Shown: positions 24,600-32,735 of the stretch, in pieces
Layout of the letters: every line of letters begins with the position of its first letter
How positions within the stretch are numbered: position 1 is the first letter of the stretch
Source: Prevotella sp.
Lineage (GTDB): Bacteria > Bacteroidota > Bacteroidia > Bacteroidales > Bacteroidaceae
Length of the DNA: 58,436 nucleotides
Direction: 5' to 3'
Assembly (NCBI GenBank): GCA_017651265.1
Contig: JAGCDO010000041.1
Span: 1 to 58,436 of the forward strand
Position numbers and translations under genes: made by a program
Notes under the pieces: generated by a model
Databases searched by the model: none
What the model was told of the DNA's origin: nothing
Seen by the model: the letters and a program-made list of their open reading frames with translations, nothing else

Positions 24600-25955
24600 A
24601 TGGGAAATCCGAAAGCATTTCTGGAGATACACCGCCAAGAGGCAGGCTATCGTCCGATACAAGATAGAATACACGACTTCAGTGAAGTTGAGCAGACCCT
24701 CAACACACGCGAGAGAAAACTCCAGGCCAGTCGTTGCATGGACTGCGGCGTACCCTTTTGTCATTGGGCCTGTCCACTGGGCAACAAACCGCCAGAGTGG
24801 AACGATGCCCTGTATAAAGGCGACTGGGAACAGGCTTATCGTTTACTCAATGCCACGAATCCCTTCCCTGAGTTCACCGGTCGTATCTGCCCTGCCCTCT
24901 GCGAGAAGGCCTGTGTGCTGAACCTCATCGAGCATGAGCCTACTACCAACCGCGAGGATGAGTGTGCCATTACCGAAGCTGCCTTCCGCGAAGGCTATAT
25001 CACCGTTCATCACCCAGAGCGAAACGGGAAGAAAGTAGCAGTGATCGGTGCGGGCCCTGCAGGATTGGCTGCTGCCAATGACCTGAACCTGATGGGCTAT
25101 CAGGTAACGGTATTCGAGAAGAACGAGGCGGCTGGCGGACTGCTCCGCTATGGTATTCCTAACTTCAAACTCAACAAGGCAATCATCAACCGCCGCATCA
25201 GTCTGCTCGAAGCCGAAGGCATTGAATTCAAGTATGGACAAGACATTTCTCTCACCTCTCACCTCACACCTCTCACCTCTGATTACGACGCCGTCGTAAT
25301 CGCATCAGGCACTCCTACTGCCCGCGATCTCAAAGCACCTGGTCGTGAATTGAAGGGCGTACACTTCGCCCTCGAACTGCTGGCACAGCAGAACCGCGTG
25401 CTTGCAGGAATGGAGTTCTCGAAAGATGAACGCATCACCGCCAAAGGAAAGGATGTACTCGTCATCGGTGGTGGCGATACAGGTTCCGACTGTATCGGTA
25501 CGGCTCATCGTCAGGGTTGCAAGAGTGTCACACAGATTGAGATCATGCCCAAGCCTGTTGAAGGTCATGTGGATCCCCAAAATCCCTGGCCGAACTTCCC
25601 CCGCACCCTCAAGACCACCTCTTCGCACGAGGAGGGATGTACCAGAAGATGGAACATCAACACACTTGAGTTCCTTGGTAAGGACGGGAAGCTGACAGGT
25701 GTGAAAGTGCAGGAAATCGACTGGGAACCCAATCCCAACGGTGGTCGTCCCATCATGGTTGAAAAAGGCAAGCCCGAGATCATCAAGGCTGAGCTCTGTC
25801 TGTTGGCCATGGGTTTCCTCAAGCCCGAACACCCCAAATATCCCGAGAACGTGTTCGTATGCGGTGACTCTGCCAATGGAGCCAGTCTGGTTGTAAGAGC
25901 CATGGCCAGTGGTAAGCAGACCGCCCAAAAAGTGCACGCTTTCCTGTCGAAATAA
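24600..25955 (+). CDS. gltD: Glutamate synthase small subunit
   Basis: Takes electrons from NAD(P)H and passes them to GltB. 451 residues. The N-terminal Fe-S region shows CMDCGVPFCHWACPLGN and RICPALCEKAC. Then come the FAD-binding VIGAGPAGLAAANDLN near residue 145 and the NAD(P)H-binding VIGGGDTGSDC near residue 287; the C-terminal FAD segment is VFVCGDSANGASLVVRAM. Residues about 218-227 (LTSHLTPLTS), joining two strands before DYDAVVIA, are encoded by a 7-bp repeat array. Cotranscribed with gltB. Confidence 0.95.
   Translation: MGNPKAFLEIHRQEAGYRPIQDRIHDFSEVEQTLNTRERKLQASRCMDCGVPFCHWACPLGNKPPEWNDALYKGDWEQAYRLLNATNPFPEFTGRICPALCEKACVLNLIEHEPTTNREDECAITEAAFREGYITVHHPERNGKKVAVIGAGPAGLAAANDLNLMGYQVTVFEKNEAAGGLLRYGIPNFKLNKAIINRRISLLEAEGIEFKYGQDISLTSHLTPLTSDYDAVVIASGTPTARDLKAPGRELKGVHFALELLAQQNRVLAGMEFSKDERITAKGKDVLVIGGGDTGSDCIGTAHRQGCKSVTQIEIMPKPVEGHVDPQNPWPNFPRTLKTTSSHEEGCTRRWNINTLEFLGKDGKLTGVKVQEIDWEPNPNGGRPIMVEKGKPEIIKAELCLLAMGFLKPEHPKYPENVFVCGDSANGASLVVRAMASGKQTAQKVHAFLSK
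25251..25278. repeat. Four-unit 7-bp repeat array inside gltD
   Basis: Units CTCACCT, CTCACCT, CACACCT, CTCACCT read in frame as LTSHLTPLT. The third unit is the divergent one, as at nadB. Confidence 0.82.
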
Positions 25956-25962
25956 AAATAGA

Positions 25963-25998
25963 AGAAAGGGGATGTGCTTTGAAGCGCATCCCCTTTCT
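25963..25998. terminator. Bidirectional terminator between gltD and the converging small genes
   Basis: AGAAAGGGGATG..GCTT pairs with AAGC..CATCCCCTTTCT around a two-base loop, with one mismatch. The A/T flanks would serve transcripts from both sides. Confidence 0.85.
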
Positions 25999-25999
25999 C

Positions 26000-26266
26000 T
26001 TACTCCAAATAGGACTTAACCAACGTCCATACCGCAGCAATCGCCAACAGGCAGAGGGCAATGATCAGCTTGATCTTTTTCGTTTTCTTGTCTTGGTATT
26101 CATCATTGGTATAATCACCCAACAGAAGCGCAGCAATGATAGCCGACATGATAGGCACAACCCACCATCCCGCTACTTGAATGAAAGCACCAGCCAGGAT
26201 AAAACAAACGATTGCCCTCCCAATCTTGGTATTAAATATCAGCCATAAAATCGGTAAATCCTTCAT
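26000..26266 (-). CDS. Small membrane protein of unknown function
   Basis: 88 residues from the ATG giving MKDLPILWLIF; a longer open frame upstream overlaps the preceding gene and is not used. It has two or three hydrophobic segments (AIVCFILAGAFIQVAGWWVVPIMSAIIAALLLG and IKLIIALCLLAIAAVWTLV) separated by a charged DKKTKK loop. Seven bases separate it from the upstream coiled-coil gene, so the two are an operon. I do not recognise a family. Confidence 0.65.
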   Translation of the reverse strand: MKDLPILWLIFNTKIGRAIVCFILAGAFIQVAGWWVVPIMSAIIAALLLGDYTNDEYQDKKTKKIKLIIALCLLAIAAVWTLVKSYLE

Positions 26267-26273
26267 GTGGTAA

Positions 26274-26507
26274 TCACTCCATTTCATCGATGATGTCCTG
26301 CAACTCATCGATTTCGTCCTCCAGTTCATCGATCCTATCTTCGTAGTCTTCCTGCATCTCTAAGAGGGCATCCCTTTCCTCTTCAAGTCTGAGCCGCTCC
26401 ATCTCAGCCAGCTGCATACGTCGTTGCTGCTCAACCTGGCTTTTCTCTATCGTCTTGATGACACTCCGTGCCCCAAGCAATACAAGGAATTTATCGAAAA
26501 GTCCCAT
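26274..26507 (-). CDS. Small acidic coiled-coil protein
   Basis: 77 residues from the ATG giving MGLFDKFLVLLGARSVI, preceded by a good GGAGAGA ribosome site; an earlier in-frame ATG would lie in front of that site. After a short hydrophobic start, the rest is a continuous heptad-like coiled coil that becomes very acidic (repeats of DELEDEIDELQDIIDEME). The family is not recognised. Together with the next gene it may form a small membrane-associated assembly, which is inference. Confidence 0.65.
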   Translation of the reverse strand: MGLFDKFLVLLGARSVIKTIEKSQVEQQRRMQLAEMERLRLEEERDALLEMQEDYEDRIDELEDEIDELQDIIDEME

Positions 26508-26528
26508 ACATCTCTCCTTTCTTTTTTG

Positions 26529-26536
26529 CAAAAATA
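26529..26536 (-). promoter_or_regulatory. Promoter -7 element of the coiled-coil/membrane gene pair
   Basis: TATTTTTG on the minus strand, about 21 bases upstream of the coiled-coil ATG. Confidence 0.55.
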
Positions 26537-26741
26537 CAAATAATATCAACATAAACAAAACTTATGGAGTATTACTTGATAAAAGAAATTGATTTAGCGG
26601 CACATCTCCTTCAAACCTTGCACTACTCTTTAAGCAATGAAGCCAAATGAGCGGTGCTTAACATTGTTTATCATTTGTAGATGCAGTATTTCGCAATCTT
26701 TGCGTTTATATAAAAAAGGAGTTCAACTAAATATGTAGGCA

Positions 26742-27263
26742 ATGATGAAAAAGTACATGTTTTTATGGGGTGTTTTCGCCTTACTCGGTTTGGTGGCATG
26801 CAGTGATGAAACACCCGAGGAACAACCTGAAAGAATGTTCGCGTTGACGAACCTCAACTATTCTGGGTGCAAGTCATACGTGGAGTCACGATCCATCGGA
26901 GATAATGAGTATTTCGAACTGAAAGGAACTCAGGCAGGAAACCTTTTGGTGAAGCATGCTAATGCTGTCTTCAACTGCGCATCCGATAAGTTTGAAGCCA
27001 AGGCCAGCATAGAAGGTAAGACAATTACGGTGACGGAATTAGATGTGATTAAAGATGGTGTCATGGTGAAATGCATTTGTCCCTACGACCTTGACTATGA
27101 GATTGGTCCATTGAAAGAAGGTGAGACCTATTCCATGACAGTCGTTTCAACATACGACTTGGGAATAGATGATCCAAATCTCACGCCTAACGGTTATGAA
27201 ACAACATTCAGTTTCGTCTATTCATCAACGTTGTCAAAGACCATACCCTATCAAAAAGAGTGA
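26742..27263 (+). CDS. Hypothetical lipoprotein
   Basis: 173 residues. The signal peptide ends in a lipobox (LGLVAC, near residue 20) followed by SDETPEEQPE, typical of an exported lipoprotein with an acidic linker. The rest has beta-sandwich-like alternation but no motif I know. ATG codons at 26742 and 26745 are equally possible. It stands alone. The stop codon lies in the left arm of a stem-loop (GTGACAGG..CCTGTCAC). Confidence 0.7.
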   Translation: MMKKYMFLWGVFALLGLVACSDETPEEQPERMFALTNLNYSGCKSYVESRSIGDNEYFELKGTQAGNLLVKHANAVFNCASDKFEAKASIEGKTITVTELDVIKDGVMVKCICPYDLDYEIGPLKEGETYSMTVVSTYDLGIDDPNLTPNGYETTFSFVYSSTLSKTIPYQKE

Positions 27264-27284
27264 CAGGAACCTGGTACCTGTCAC
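27260..27284 (+). other. Stem-loop across the stop codon of the hypothetical lipoprotein gene
   Basis: GTGACAGG and CCTGTCAC, 8 bp each, around nine bases. No T-run follows, so terminator function is uncertain. Confidence 0.45.
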
Positions 27285-27326
27285 ATACAGTCCGTCGAGC
27301 TTGATCTTGTTGCCCTCTGGGGCACC

Positions 27327-27644
27327 TTACGGCTCAGCAGCTACTATAGGCTCGAATTCATGGGCGGGATAAACTTGAGAATGACATATCTGTATAATAG
27401 GAGAATCAAGAGCCTTCTCGATGGAAACGAGCGTATCAATCGTAAAATTGTGCGTTCCACGCATCCATTTACTGATTTCAGCTTCACTTTTGCCCAGCCT
27501 AAGAGCAAGATCTTTCTGCTTCAGACCTTTTTCTACTAGAATATCATGTATTCTGTCAACGATACGGAAAGACAATGCAACAGAATCACGTACTTCAGGA
27601 TTCACCTGCTTACGCCTCTCCTCCAAAACTTTACTCCTTCTCAT
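27327..27644 (-). CDS. XRE-family antitoxin/regulator
   Basis: 105 residues with a helix-turn-helix of the XRE type in the middle (KGLKQKDLALRLGKSEAEISKWMRGTHNFTIDTLVSIEKAL, about residues 39-80). It overlaps the end of the preceding gene by 14 bases. This toxin-first order and overlap are typical of type II toxin-antitoxin pairs of the HigBA/RelBE type. It probably represses its own operon through the AACTTAA inverted repeats upstream. Confidence 0.82.
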   Translation of the reverse strand: MRRSKVLEERRKQVNPEVRDSVALSFRIVDRIHDILVEKGLKQKDLALRLGKSEAEISKWMRGTHNFTIDTLVSIEKALDSPIIQICHSQVYPAHEFEPIVAAEP

Positions 27645-28119
27645 ATCTTGTAAAATTTAAGTTTCCAACAATTTCCTTATCCACAAGCACCAATGTGCCG
27701 TCTTTAATTCTTGAAGAGATAAAACGGCTTGTATCTATCAGTAGTCTGACGTATGGGGCCAAACTTTCACTTTCTTGCCAAGACTTCGAATCCTTCACGC
27801 CACCATTGCCAAATACAAGAATCTTATCCGATAGTCGTAAACAATACAATCTGAGTTTATTCCCCACATCAATGGGAATCACCCCAACACCATCACCATA
27901 TTTACCTTCTGGCCGAAAGTAACGCTCTAAAGCTCCGCGTTCAGCAATTTGATCTAACCATGAAATAATCACATCTATCTCGTCATCATAATCGCATCCT
28001 ATTGGGAATTTCTCAAAGAAGGCTTCCATTTCAGTCAATTCTTCTCCAACCATTTTGATGCTGTAGAAATTAACCTTCTCGTGTTCTTCCAGTAATTCAA
28101 TACTGTATTCTTGTTTCAT
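27631..28119 (-). CDS. Putative toxin of a type II toxin-antitoxin pair
   Basis: 162 residues. The segment NKLRLYCLRLSDKILVFGNGGVKDSK resembles the core strands of RelE/HigB-type toxins (basic strand, then a hydrophobic strand ending in GNGG). No transmembrane segment. It is followed by, and overlaps, an XRE-type gene, which supports the toxin assignment more than sequence alone does. The N-terminal 60 residues have no recognised motif. Confidence 0.62.
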   Translation of the reverse strand: MKQEYSIELLEEHEKVNFYSIKMVGEELTEMEAFFEKFPIGCDYDDEIDVIISWLDQIAERGALERYFRPEGKYGDGVGVIPIDVGNKLRLYCLRLSDKILVFGNGGVKDSKSWQESESLAPYVRLLIDTSRFISSRIKDGTLVLVDKEIVGNLNFTRYEKE

Positions 28120-28128
28120 GCAAATTCT

Positions 28129-28142
28129 TAACTTTTAAGTTA
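28129..28142. promoter_or_regulatory. Operator-like inverted repeat 1 of the toxin-antitoxin operon
   Basis: TAACTT, TT, AAGTTA, just upstream of the toxin ATG and downstream of the -7 element. Confidence 0.5.
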
Positions 28143-28149
28143 TCTGCTG

Positions 28150-28157
28150 CAAAGATA
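28150..28157 (-). promoter_or_regulatory. Promoter -7 element of the toxin-antitoxin operon
   Basis: TATCTTTG on the minus strand, lying between the two inverted repeats. Confidence 0.65.
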
Positions 28158-28186
28158 CATTCTTTTTTCGGAACAACCAAATAATT

Positions 28187-28203
28187 AACTTAAAAATTAA
28201 GTT
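28187..28203. promoter_or_regulatory. Operator-like inverted repeat 2 of the toxin-antitoxin operon
   Basis: AACTTAA, AAA, TTAAGTT, covering the -33 region. It shares the AACTT half-site with repeat 1. The 276-base gap here otherwise holds only the promoter of the radical SAM operon. Confidence 0.5.
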
Positions 28204-28354
28204 CGAAAATAAGCCGTTATATATGACTGTAAAGCATCAAGAGTGATATAAATCACACCAACCGAGCTTACGTTATGCCACGGTGGTTAGATCCATTCAT
28301 ACAAATTGATGAGTAAAACCTTTTTTATTCTGATGGTAATAGGTATTTTTTTAC

Positions 28355-28362
28355 TATCTTTG
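28355..28362 (+). promoter_or_regulatory. Promoter -7 element of the radical SAM/DNA-repair operon
   Basis: TATCTTTG, 33 bases upstream of the first ATG. The leader contains GGAGAAGGAG, an unusually clear ribosome site for this group. Confidence 0.7.
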
Positions 28363-28395
28363 TACCCAAGAATGATAACGGAGAAGGAGTAGAAG

Positions 28396-29694
28396 ATGCT
28401 GACGGAGAAAACCATGGAGAAGCTGCGGATACTCGCAGAATCGGCGAAGTACGATGTATCGTGCTCGTCGAGCGGTACTGTGCGCTCTGGTAAGAAGGGC
28501 ATGGTGGGCTCCACGGTGGGCGGCGTGGGCATCTGCCACTCGTTTGCCGACGACGGCCGTTGCATCTCGTTGCTGAAGGTGATGCTGACGAACTACTGCA
28601 TGTACGACTGCGCCTATTGCATCAACCGTCGCACGAACGATATTCCCCGTGCCACACTGTCCGTCTCGGAACTCGAGGAGATCACCATGGAGTTCTACCG
28701 CCGTAACTACATCGAAGGATTGTTCCTGTCGAGTGGCGTGGTGAGGAATCCTGATTACACCATGGAACGGTTAACGGCCATTGTGCGCGACCTACGAACG
28801 GTGCACCGCTTCAACGGTTACATCCACCTGAAGACCATCCCGGGGGCCAGTCGGGAGTTGTTGCAAGAGGCGGGACGCTATGCCGACCGTATGAGCATCA
28901 ACATCGAGATTCCCAAGGAGGAGACGTTGAAGGCGTTGGCACCCGAGAAGGATCACAAGAGCATCTTCCTCCCTATGTCGCAGATTCAGCAGGGTGTATT
29001 GGAGAACAAGGAGGACCGTCGTAAGTTCCGCCATGCTCCCCGCTTTGTGCCGGCAGGACAATCCACGCAGATGATTGTGGGGGCCACGAAGGAAACCGAC
29101 CGTGACATCCTGATGATGTCGAACGCCATGTATCAGCAGCCCACGATGCGACGGGTGTATTACTCGGGTTATGTCAGCGTGAACACCTACGACCCGCGTC
29201 TGCCTGTGTTGAAACAGCCGCCTTTGGTACGCGAAAACCGCCTTTATCAAGCCGACTGGCTGATGCGCTTCTATCATTTCAATGTCGATGAGATTGTGGA
29301 TGATGCCCATACCCATCTCGACCTTGATGTTGATCCTAAGTTAGGCTGGGCATTACGCCATCCTGAAGCTTTTCCTGTGGATATCAACAAAGACGACTAC
29401 GAGCGTATTCTCCGAGTGCCGGGCATTGGCGTGAAATCGGCTTTCCTTATTGTTAATAGTCGTCGCTTCAACCGTCTTACCTCCTATCATCTGAAGAAGA
29501 TGGGCGTGGTGATGAAGAAGGCCAAGTACTTTATTACTTGTGGTGAGCTCACCTCTGCCTTCTCGCAGCCGATCATCGGCATCAACGAACTGCACCCGGA
29601 ACGCCTGCGCCCCTTGCTGCTGTCGAAGGCCCAGCAGAAACGGGCCGCAGCAGAGCAGCAGCTCGCACTCGACTTTGGGGAAGAGAATCCGTAA
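28396..29694 (+). CDS. Putative DNA modification/repair radical SAM protein
   Basis: 432 residues. The radical SAM cluster motif is NYCMYDCAYC near residue 67-76, after SKxxx-type LLKVMLTNY. Later parts include LSSGVVRNPDYTMERL, HLKTIPGAS, SINIEIPKE, and near the C-terminus a helix-hairpin-helix (RVPGIGVKSAFLIV) typical of non-specific DNA binding. This matches the family annotated as 'putative DNA modification/repair radical SAM protein' (TIGR03916). Its usual partner, with a DUF4130 domain, is the next gene. The reaction is unknown; genomic partners include uracil-DNA glycosylases. Confidence 0.88.
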   Translation: MLTEKTMEKLRILAESAKYDVSCSSSGTVRSGKKGMVGSTVGGVGICHSFADDGRCISLLKVMLTNYCMYDCAYCINRRTNDIPRATLSVSELEEITMEFYRRNYIEGLFLSSGVVRNPDYTMERLTAIVRDLRTVHRFNGYIHLKTIPGASRELLQEAGRYADRMSINIEIPKEETLKALAPEKDHKSIFLPMSQIQQGVLENKEDRRKFRHAPRFVPAGQSTQMIVGATKETDRDILMMSNAMYQQPTMRRVYYSGYVSVNTYDPRLPVLKQPPLVRENRLYQADWLMRFYHFNVDEIVDDAHTHLDLDVDPKLGWALRHPEAFPVDINKDDYERILRVPGIGVKSAFLIVNSRRFNRLTSYHLKKMGVVMKKAKYFITCGELTSAFSQPIIGINELHPERLRPLLLSKAQQKRAAAEQQLALDFGEENP

Positions 29695-29709
29695 AAGCTG
29701 TTGGAACAG

Positions 29710-30528
29710 ATGCAAGTATATGTGTTCGATAATACGCTCGACGGACTGTTGACGGCTGTGTTCGACAGTTTCTTCCTGCACCAGCAACCGGAGATGTTAC
29801 TGGGAGAGGGGGAACAGCTGCCGCTGTTTGCCGATGAGCCCCATGTGGTGGTTACGGATAGTGGGAAAGCCGCCCGTGTATGGAAAGGACTTGAAAAGCA
29901 TCTCTCGCTGGAAGGTCTGCGGATGATTACCGTAAGCTGGCTCTCCGAGGAACGGACACTGAATCAGCCGCTGTTCAATTTCATCTGTAAGGTGTTCCGG
30001 CAGAAGGGCTCATCAGTAACAGATCAATTAAGTCTGGAACGCAATGCCAGTGATGCCGACGTGCTGGGTGTACGCAATTCCTGTCGCCGCGTGCTCCACG
30101 AGCAGCTGCGCATGAAACAGTTCATCCGTTTTCAAAAGGCCAAGGACGGCACCTATCTCGCCGTGGTATCTCCCGACCATAACGTGCTGCCACTCATCAT
30201 TGACCACTTCCAGGATCGGTTCAACGATCAGCCCTGGCTCATCTACGATGCGAAACGGCACTATGGCTACTATTATGACGGAACAGCGGCACCTATCCAC
30301 ATTACCTTCGAGGATGAAAGTGCGGTTCCCTTCGACCTTACCAACGGTAAGCTCGATGAGGATGTGCTCAGCGAGAATGACAAAATATTCCAGGATCTGT
30401 GGCGCACTTATTTCAAGGCCATCTGCATCAAGGAACGTATGAATCCCAAGAAACAACTCAGCGACATGCCCCGCAGGTATTGGAAGTACATGACAGAAAA
30501 GAATGATTCCCCAAATAAACATATATAA
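29710..30528 (+). CDS. DUF4130-type DNA metabolism protein
   Basis: 272 residues from the ATG giving MQVYVFDNTLDGLLTAVFDSF, the usual start of the TIGR03915 family; a TTG nine bases earlier is also possible. The second half is the DUF4130 region (RRVLHEQLRMKQFIRFQKAKDGTYLAVVSPDHNVLPLIIDHFQDRF..PWLIYDAKRHYGYYYDG). It is found next to, or fused with, uracil-DNA-glycosylase-like domains in other genomes and always with the radical SAM protein encoded just upstream (15-base gap). No catalytic residues are established. Confidence 0.85.
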   Translation: MQVYVFDNTLDGLLTAVFDSFFLHQQPEMLLGEGEQLPLFADEPHVVVTDSGKAARVWKGLEKHLSLEGLRMITVSWLSEERTLNQPLFNFICKVFRQKGSSVTDQLSLERNASDADVLGVRNSCRRVLHEQLRMKQFIRFQKAKDGTYLAVVSPDHNVLPLIIDHFQDRFNDQPWLIYDAKRHYGYYYDGTAAPIHITFEDESAVPFDLTNGKLDEDVLSENDKIFQDLWRTYFKAICIKERMNPKKQLSDMPRRYWKYMTEKNDSPNKHI

Positions 30529-30543
30529 TAATAAGAAGAGGAA

Positions 30544-30924
30544 ATGAAAGACTACCCTGACAAGATGACCGCAGAGCAGGCACGGACTTTTCGCGATGAT
30601 GTGCTGAATATCGTCAGTCAGATACCTTGTGGCAAGGTAACGACCTACGGTCATATTGCCGCATTGGCCGGCTGGGCAAGTCATTCAAGAATGGTGGGAC
30701 GTACCCTGCGTTACACCCCTGAAGCCAGGTCTCTTCCTTGTCACCGGGTAGTGAATATAGCAGGAAGAACCGCCCCGGGCTGGAGCCGCCAACGCTTTCT
30801 CTTGGAGGAAGAAGGTGTCAGCTTCAAGTCCAACGGTCATGTGGACATGCAGAAGCATCTCTGGGAACCCCTCATGACACTAACAAAGGATGAAAAAACA
30901 GAAACAAACGATGGAACAAATTGA
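30544..30924 (+). CDS. MGMT-family (Ada C-domain-like) protein
   Basis: 126 residues comprising only the DNA-binding/methyl-acceptor domain of O6-alkylguanine-DNA alkyltransferases. GKVTTYGHIA, SHSRMVGRTL (arginine finger) and SLPCHRVV are present. The acceptor cysteine (Cys66) is retained, unlike alkyltransferase-like proteins that have tryptophan there, so methyl transfer is possible. The N-terminal domain of full-length enzymes is absent. It follows the DUF4130 gene after 15 bases, making a compact repair operon. Confidence 0.85.
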   Translation: MKDYPDKMTAEQARTFRDDVLNIVSQIPCGKVTTYGHIAALAGWASHSRMVGRTLRYTPEARSLPCHRVVNIAGRTAPGWSRQRFLLEEEGVSFKSNGHVDMQKHLWEPLMTLTKDEKTETNDGTN

Positions 30925-31213
30925 AAGAATCAAGACGATGGAGCAACATCTCGACCGTGCTTCGCAGGCTGTGATGAAATTATCGGCAGCCCTCGATGAC
31001 TATGCCGAGGTGCAGGCTTCTATCCGTGAGCTGGAGAAGTACTATGGTAGTGATGACTGGAAGCAGGATTTTGCCGACGATGAGCAAGGACTGCTGCCTC
31101 AGGATCTGAAACGAGGGGTGCTCAGCGAGGATGGGATCTGGAATGTGTTGACAGACAATCAAGATCTCCACGCTCGCATGAAAACGATTGTTTCAAAGAG
31201 GAAACGTAAGTAA
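30911..31213 (+). CDS. DUF4298 protein
   Basis: 100 residues from the ATG giving MEQIERIKTMEQHLD. An ATG 21 bases upstream is also in frame, and both overlap the MGMT-like gene. The sequence is helical and charged, with the family segment LEKYYGSDDWKQDFADDEQGLLPQDLKRGVLSEDGIWNVL. No known function. Last gene of the repair-like operon; it ends 12 bases before the converging reductase gene. Confidence 0.8.
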   Translation: MEQIERIKTMEQHLDRASQAVMKLSAALDDYAEVQASIRELEKYYGSDDWKQDFADDEQGLLPQDLKRGVLSEDGIWNVLTDNQDLHARMKTIVSKRKRK

Positions 31214-31225
31214 TACGTTGGGGCG

Positions 31226-32689
31226 TCACGGTTTCTTTCCCGTCTTACCGACACGCTTGGTGGCGCCAATGGCACCGGTGGGGCAAACCAGCAGACAGAG
31301 ATGACAGCCCACGCAACGCTTTCCTTGAATATGCGGCTGACGGTCTTCATCGAAGGTGATGGCCTGGTGACCACCGTCCATGCATGATGTATAGCAGCGG
31401 CCGCAACCGATGCACCGTTCACGGTCTATCTTGGGGAACACGATGGTTTCACGGTCCAGGTCGGTGGGAGTGATGAAACGGGGCAGTTCCTCGCCCACGA
31501 GGTCGGCCAGCTGACTGACACCTCGTTCCTGCATGTAGTTCTGAAGTCCTGAAACAAGATCGTCGATGATGCGGTAGCCATATTGCATCACGGCAGTGCA
31601 TACCTGCACATTGCGGCAACCCAACTGGATGAACTCCAAGGCGTCGCGCCATGTCTCAATACCACCGATACCGCTGAACTGGATGTTTTTCATGATGGGA
31701 TTCTTTGCCATCTCCAGGATATGCCGCAGGGCAATGGGTTTCACAGCCCGTCCGGAATAGCCGGAAATGGTTTTGTGCGCTGATACGGCAGCACGTTCGC
31801 CCATCGTGACCGACTTAATGGTATTGATGGCCGAGATGGCATTGGCGCCTGCGAAGTAGGCTCCCATGGCCGGCTGATTGATTTGCGTGATGTTGGGTGT
31901 CATCTTCGGGATGACGGGGATGCTTACGCTACGCTTCACATAAGCCGTATAGAATGTGACAAGCTCGGCATTCTGTCCTACATCGCTGCCCATTCCCGCC
32001 AGTCGCATCTGCGGACACGAGAAGTTCAGCTCCACCGCATCCACGCCCGCTGCTTCGGCCATCTTTGCCAGTTCAATCCACTGCTCCTCGGTCTGACCCA
32101 TGATACTGGCCACCACAATCTTGGTGGGATAGTTCTCTTTCAGTCGGTGCAGGATGTCGAAGTCAACATCCACAGGATTCTCCGAGAGCTGCTCCATGTT
32201 GCGGAAACCGAAGAAATCAGATGTTCCCCCTTCACTCACAGCATCAAAGCGTGGAGACACCTCACGGATATCCTCCATACAGATGGTCTTGTAAAAGACT
32301 CCCGCCCACCCTGCTTCAAAGGCTCTTGCCACCATCTCGTAGTTGGTACAAATGGCAGAAGAGGCAAGGAAGAACGGGTTCTCACAGGTGATGCCGCAGA
32401 ATTCGATTTCCAAAGAAGGGAGCGACTTGGCGCCATCGGCCACCGGAACCCCCTTGAGCATTTCCCTGATACGGATGGGACGGTCATAATGGATACAAGC
32501 CTCCTCGGCACTGAGCAGGTCGTCTTCGCTACAGGCCGCCACCCATTGCCCAGCCATTCGCTCATTGTCAAAGCGGATGGCACGGATGGCCCTGGCGGGA
32601 TCTCCTTTCTTGCACGCCTTACTACATGGCGCATCGGCACAAAGCAGGCATCGGCGGGCCTCGTCGTATATGTTCATGGCTCTCTTCAT
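31226..32689 (-). CDS. PreA-type dihydropyrimidine dehydrogenase with extra N-terminal Fe-S region
   Basis: 487 residues. Residues about 12-75 (CLLCADAPCSKACKKGDPARAIR) resemble the N-terminal Fe-S region of GltD, PreT and mammalian dihydropyrimidine dehydrogenase. The central part is the FMN barrel of PreA, starting LEIEFCGITCENPFFLASS, with the catalytic-loop cysteine in NFSCPQM near residue 225. The C-terminus has two 4Fe-4S motifs (CIGCGRCYTSC and CVGCHLCLLVCPTGAI). E. coli PreA is about 411 residues and lacks the N-terminal region. Pyrimidine reduction is likely, and the divergent position opposite glnN fits a nitrogen-scavenging role. No separate PreT-like FAD/NADPH subunit is seen nearby. 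Confidence 0.82.
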   Translation of the reverse strand: MKRAMNIYDEARRCLLCADAPCSKACKKGDPARAIRAIRFDNERMAGQWVAACSEDDLLSAEEACIHYDRPIRIREMLKGVPVADGAKSLPSLEIEFCGITCENPFFLASSAICTNYEMVARAFEAGWAGVFYKTICMEDIREVSPRFDAVSEGGTSDFFGFRNMEQLSENPVDVDFDILHRLKENYPTKIVVASIMGQTEEQWIELAKMAEAAGVDAVELNFSCPQMRLAGMGSDVGQNAELVTFYTAYVKRSVSIPVIPKMTPNITQINQPAMGAYFAGANAISAINTIKSVTMGERAAVSAHKTISGYSGRAVKPIALRHILEMAKNPIMKNIQFSGIGGIETWRDALEFIQLGCRNVQVCTAVMQYGYRIIDDLVSGLQNYMQERGVSQLADLVGEELPRFITPTDLDRETIVFPKIDRERCIGCGRCYTSCMDGGHQAITFDEDRQPHIQGKRCVGCHLCLLVCPTGAIGATKRVGKTGKKP

Positions 32690-32735
32690 AGGTTTGGTTT
32701 TTTAATGTCTAGATGTGATAGCATTTGTAACTCCA

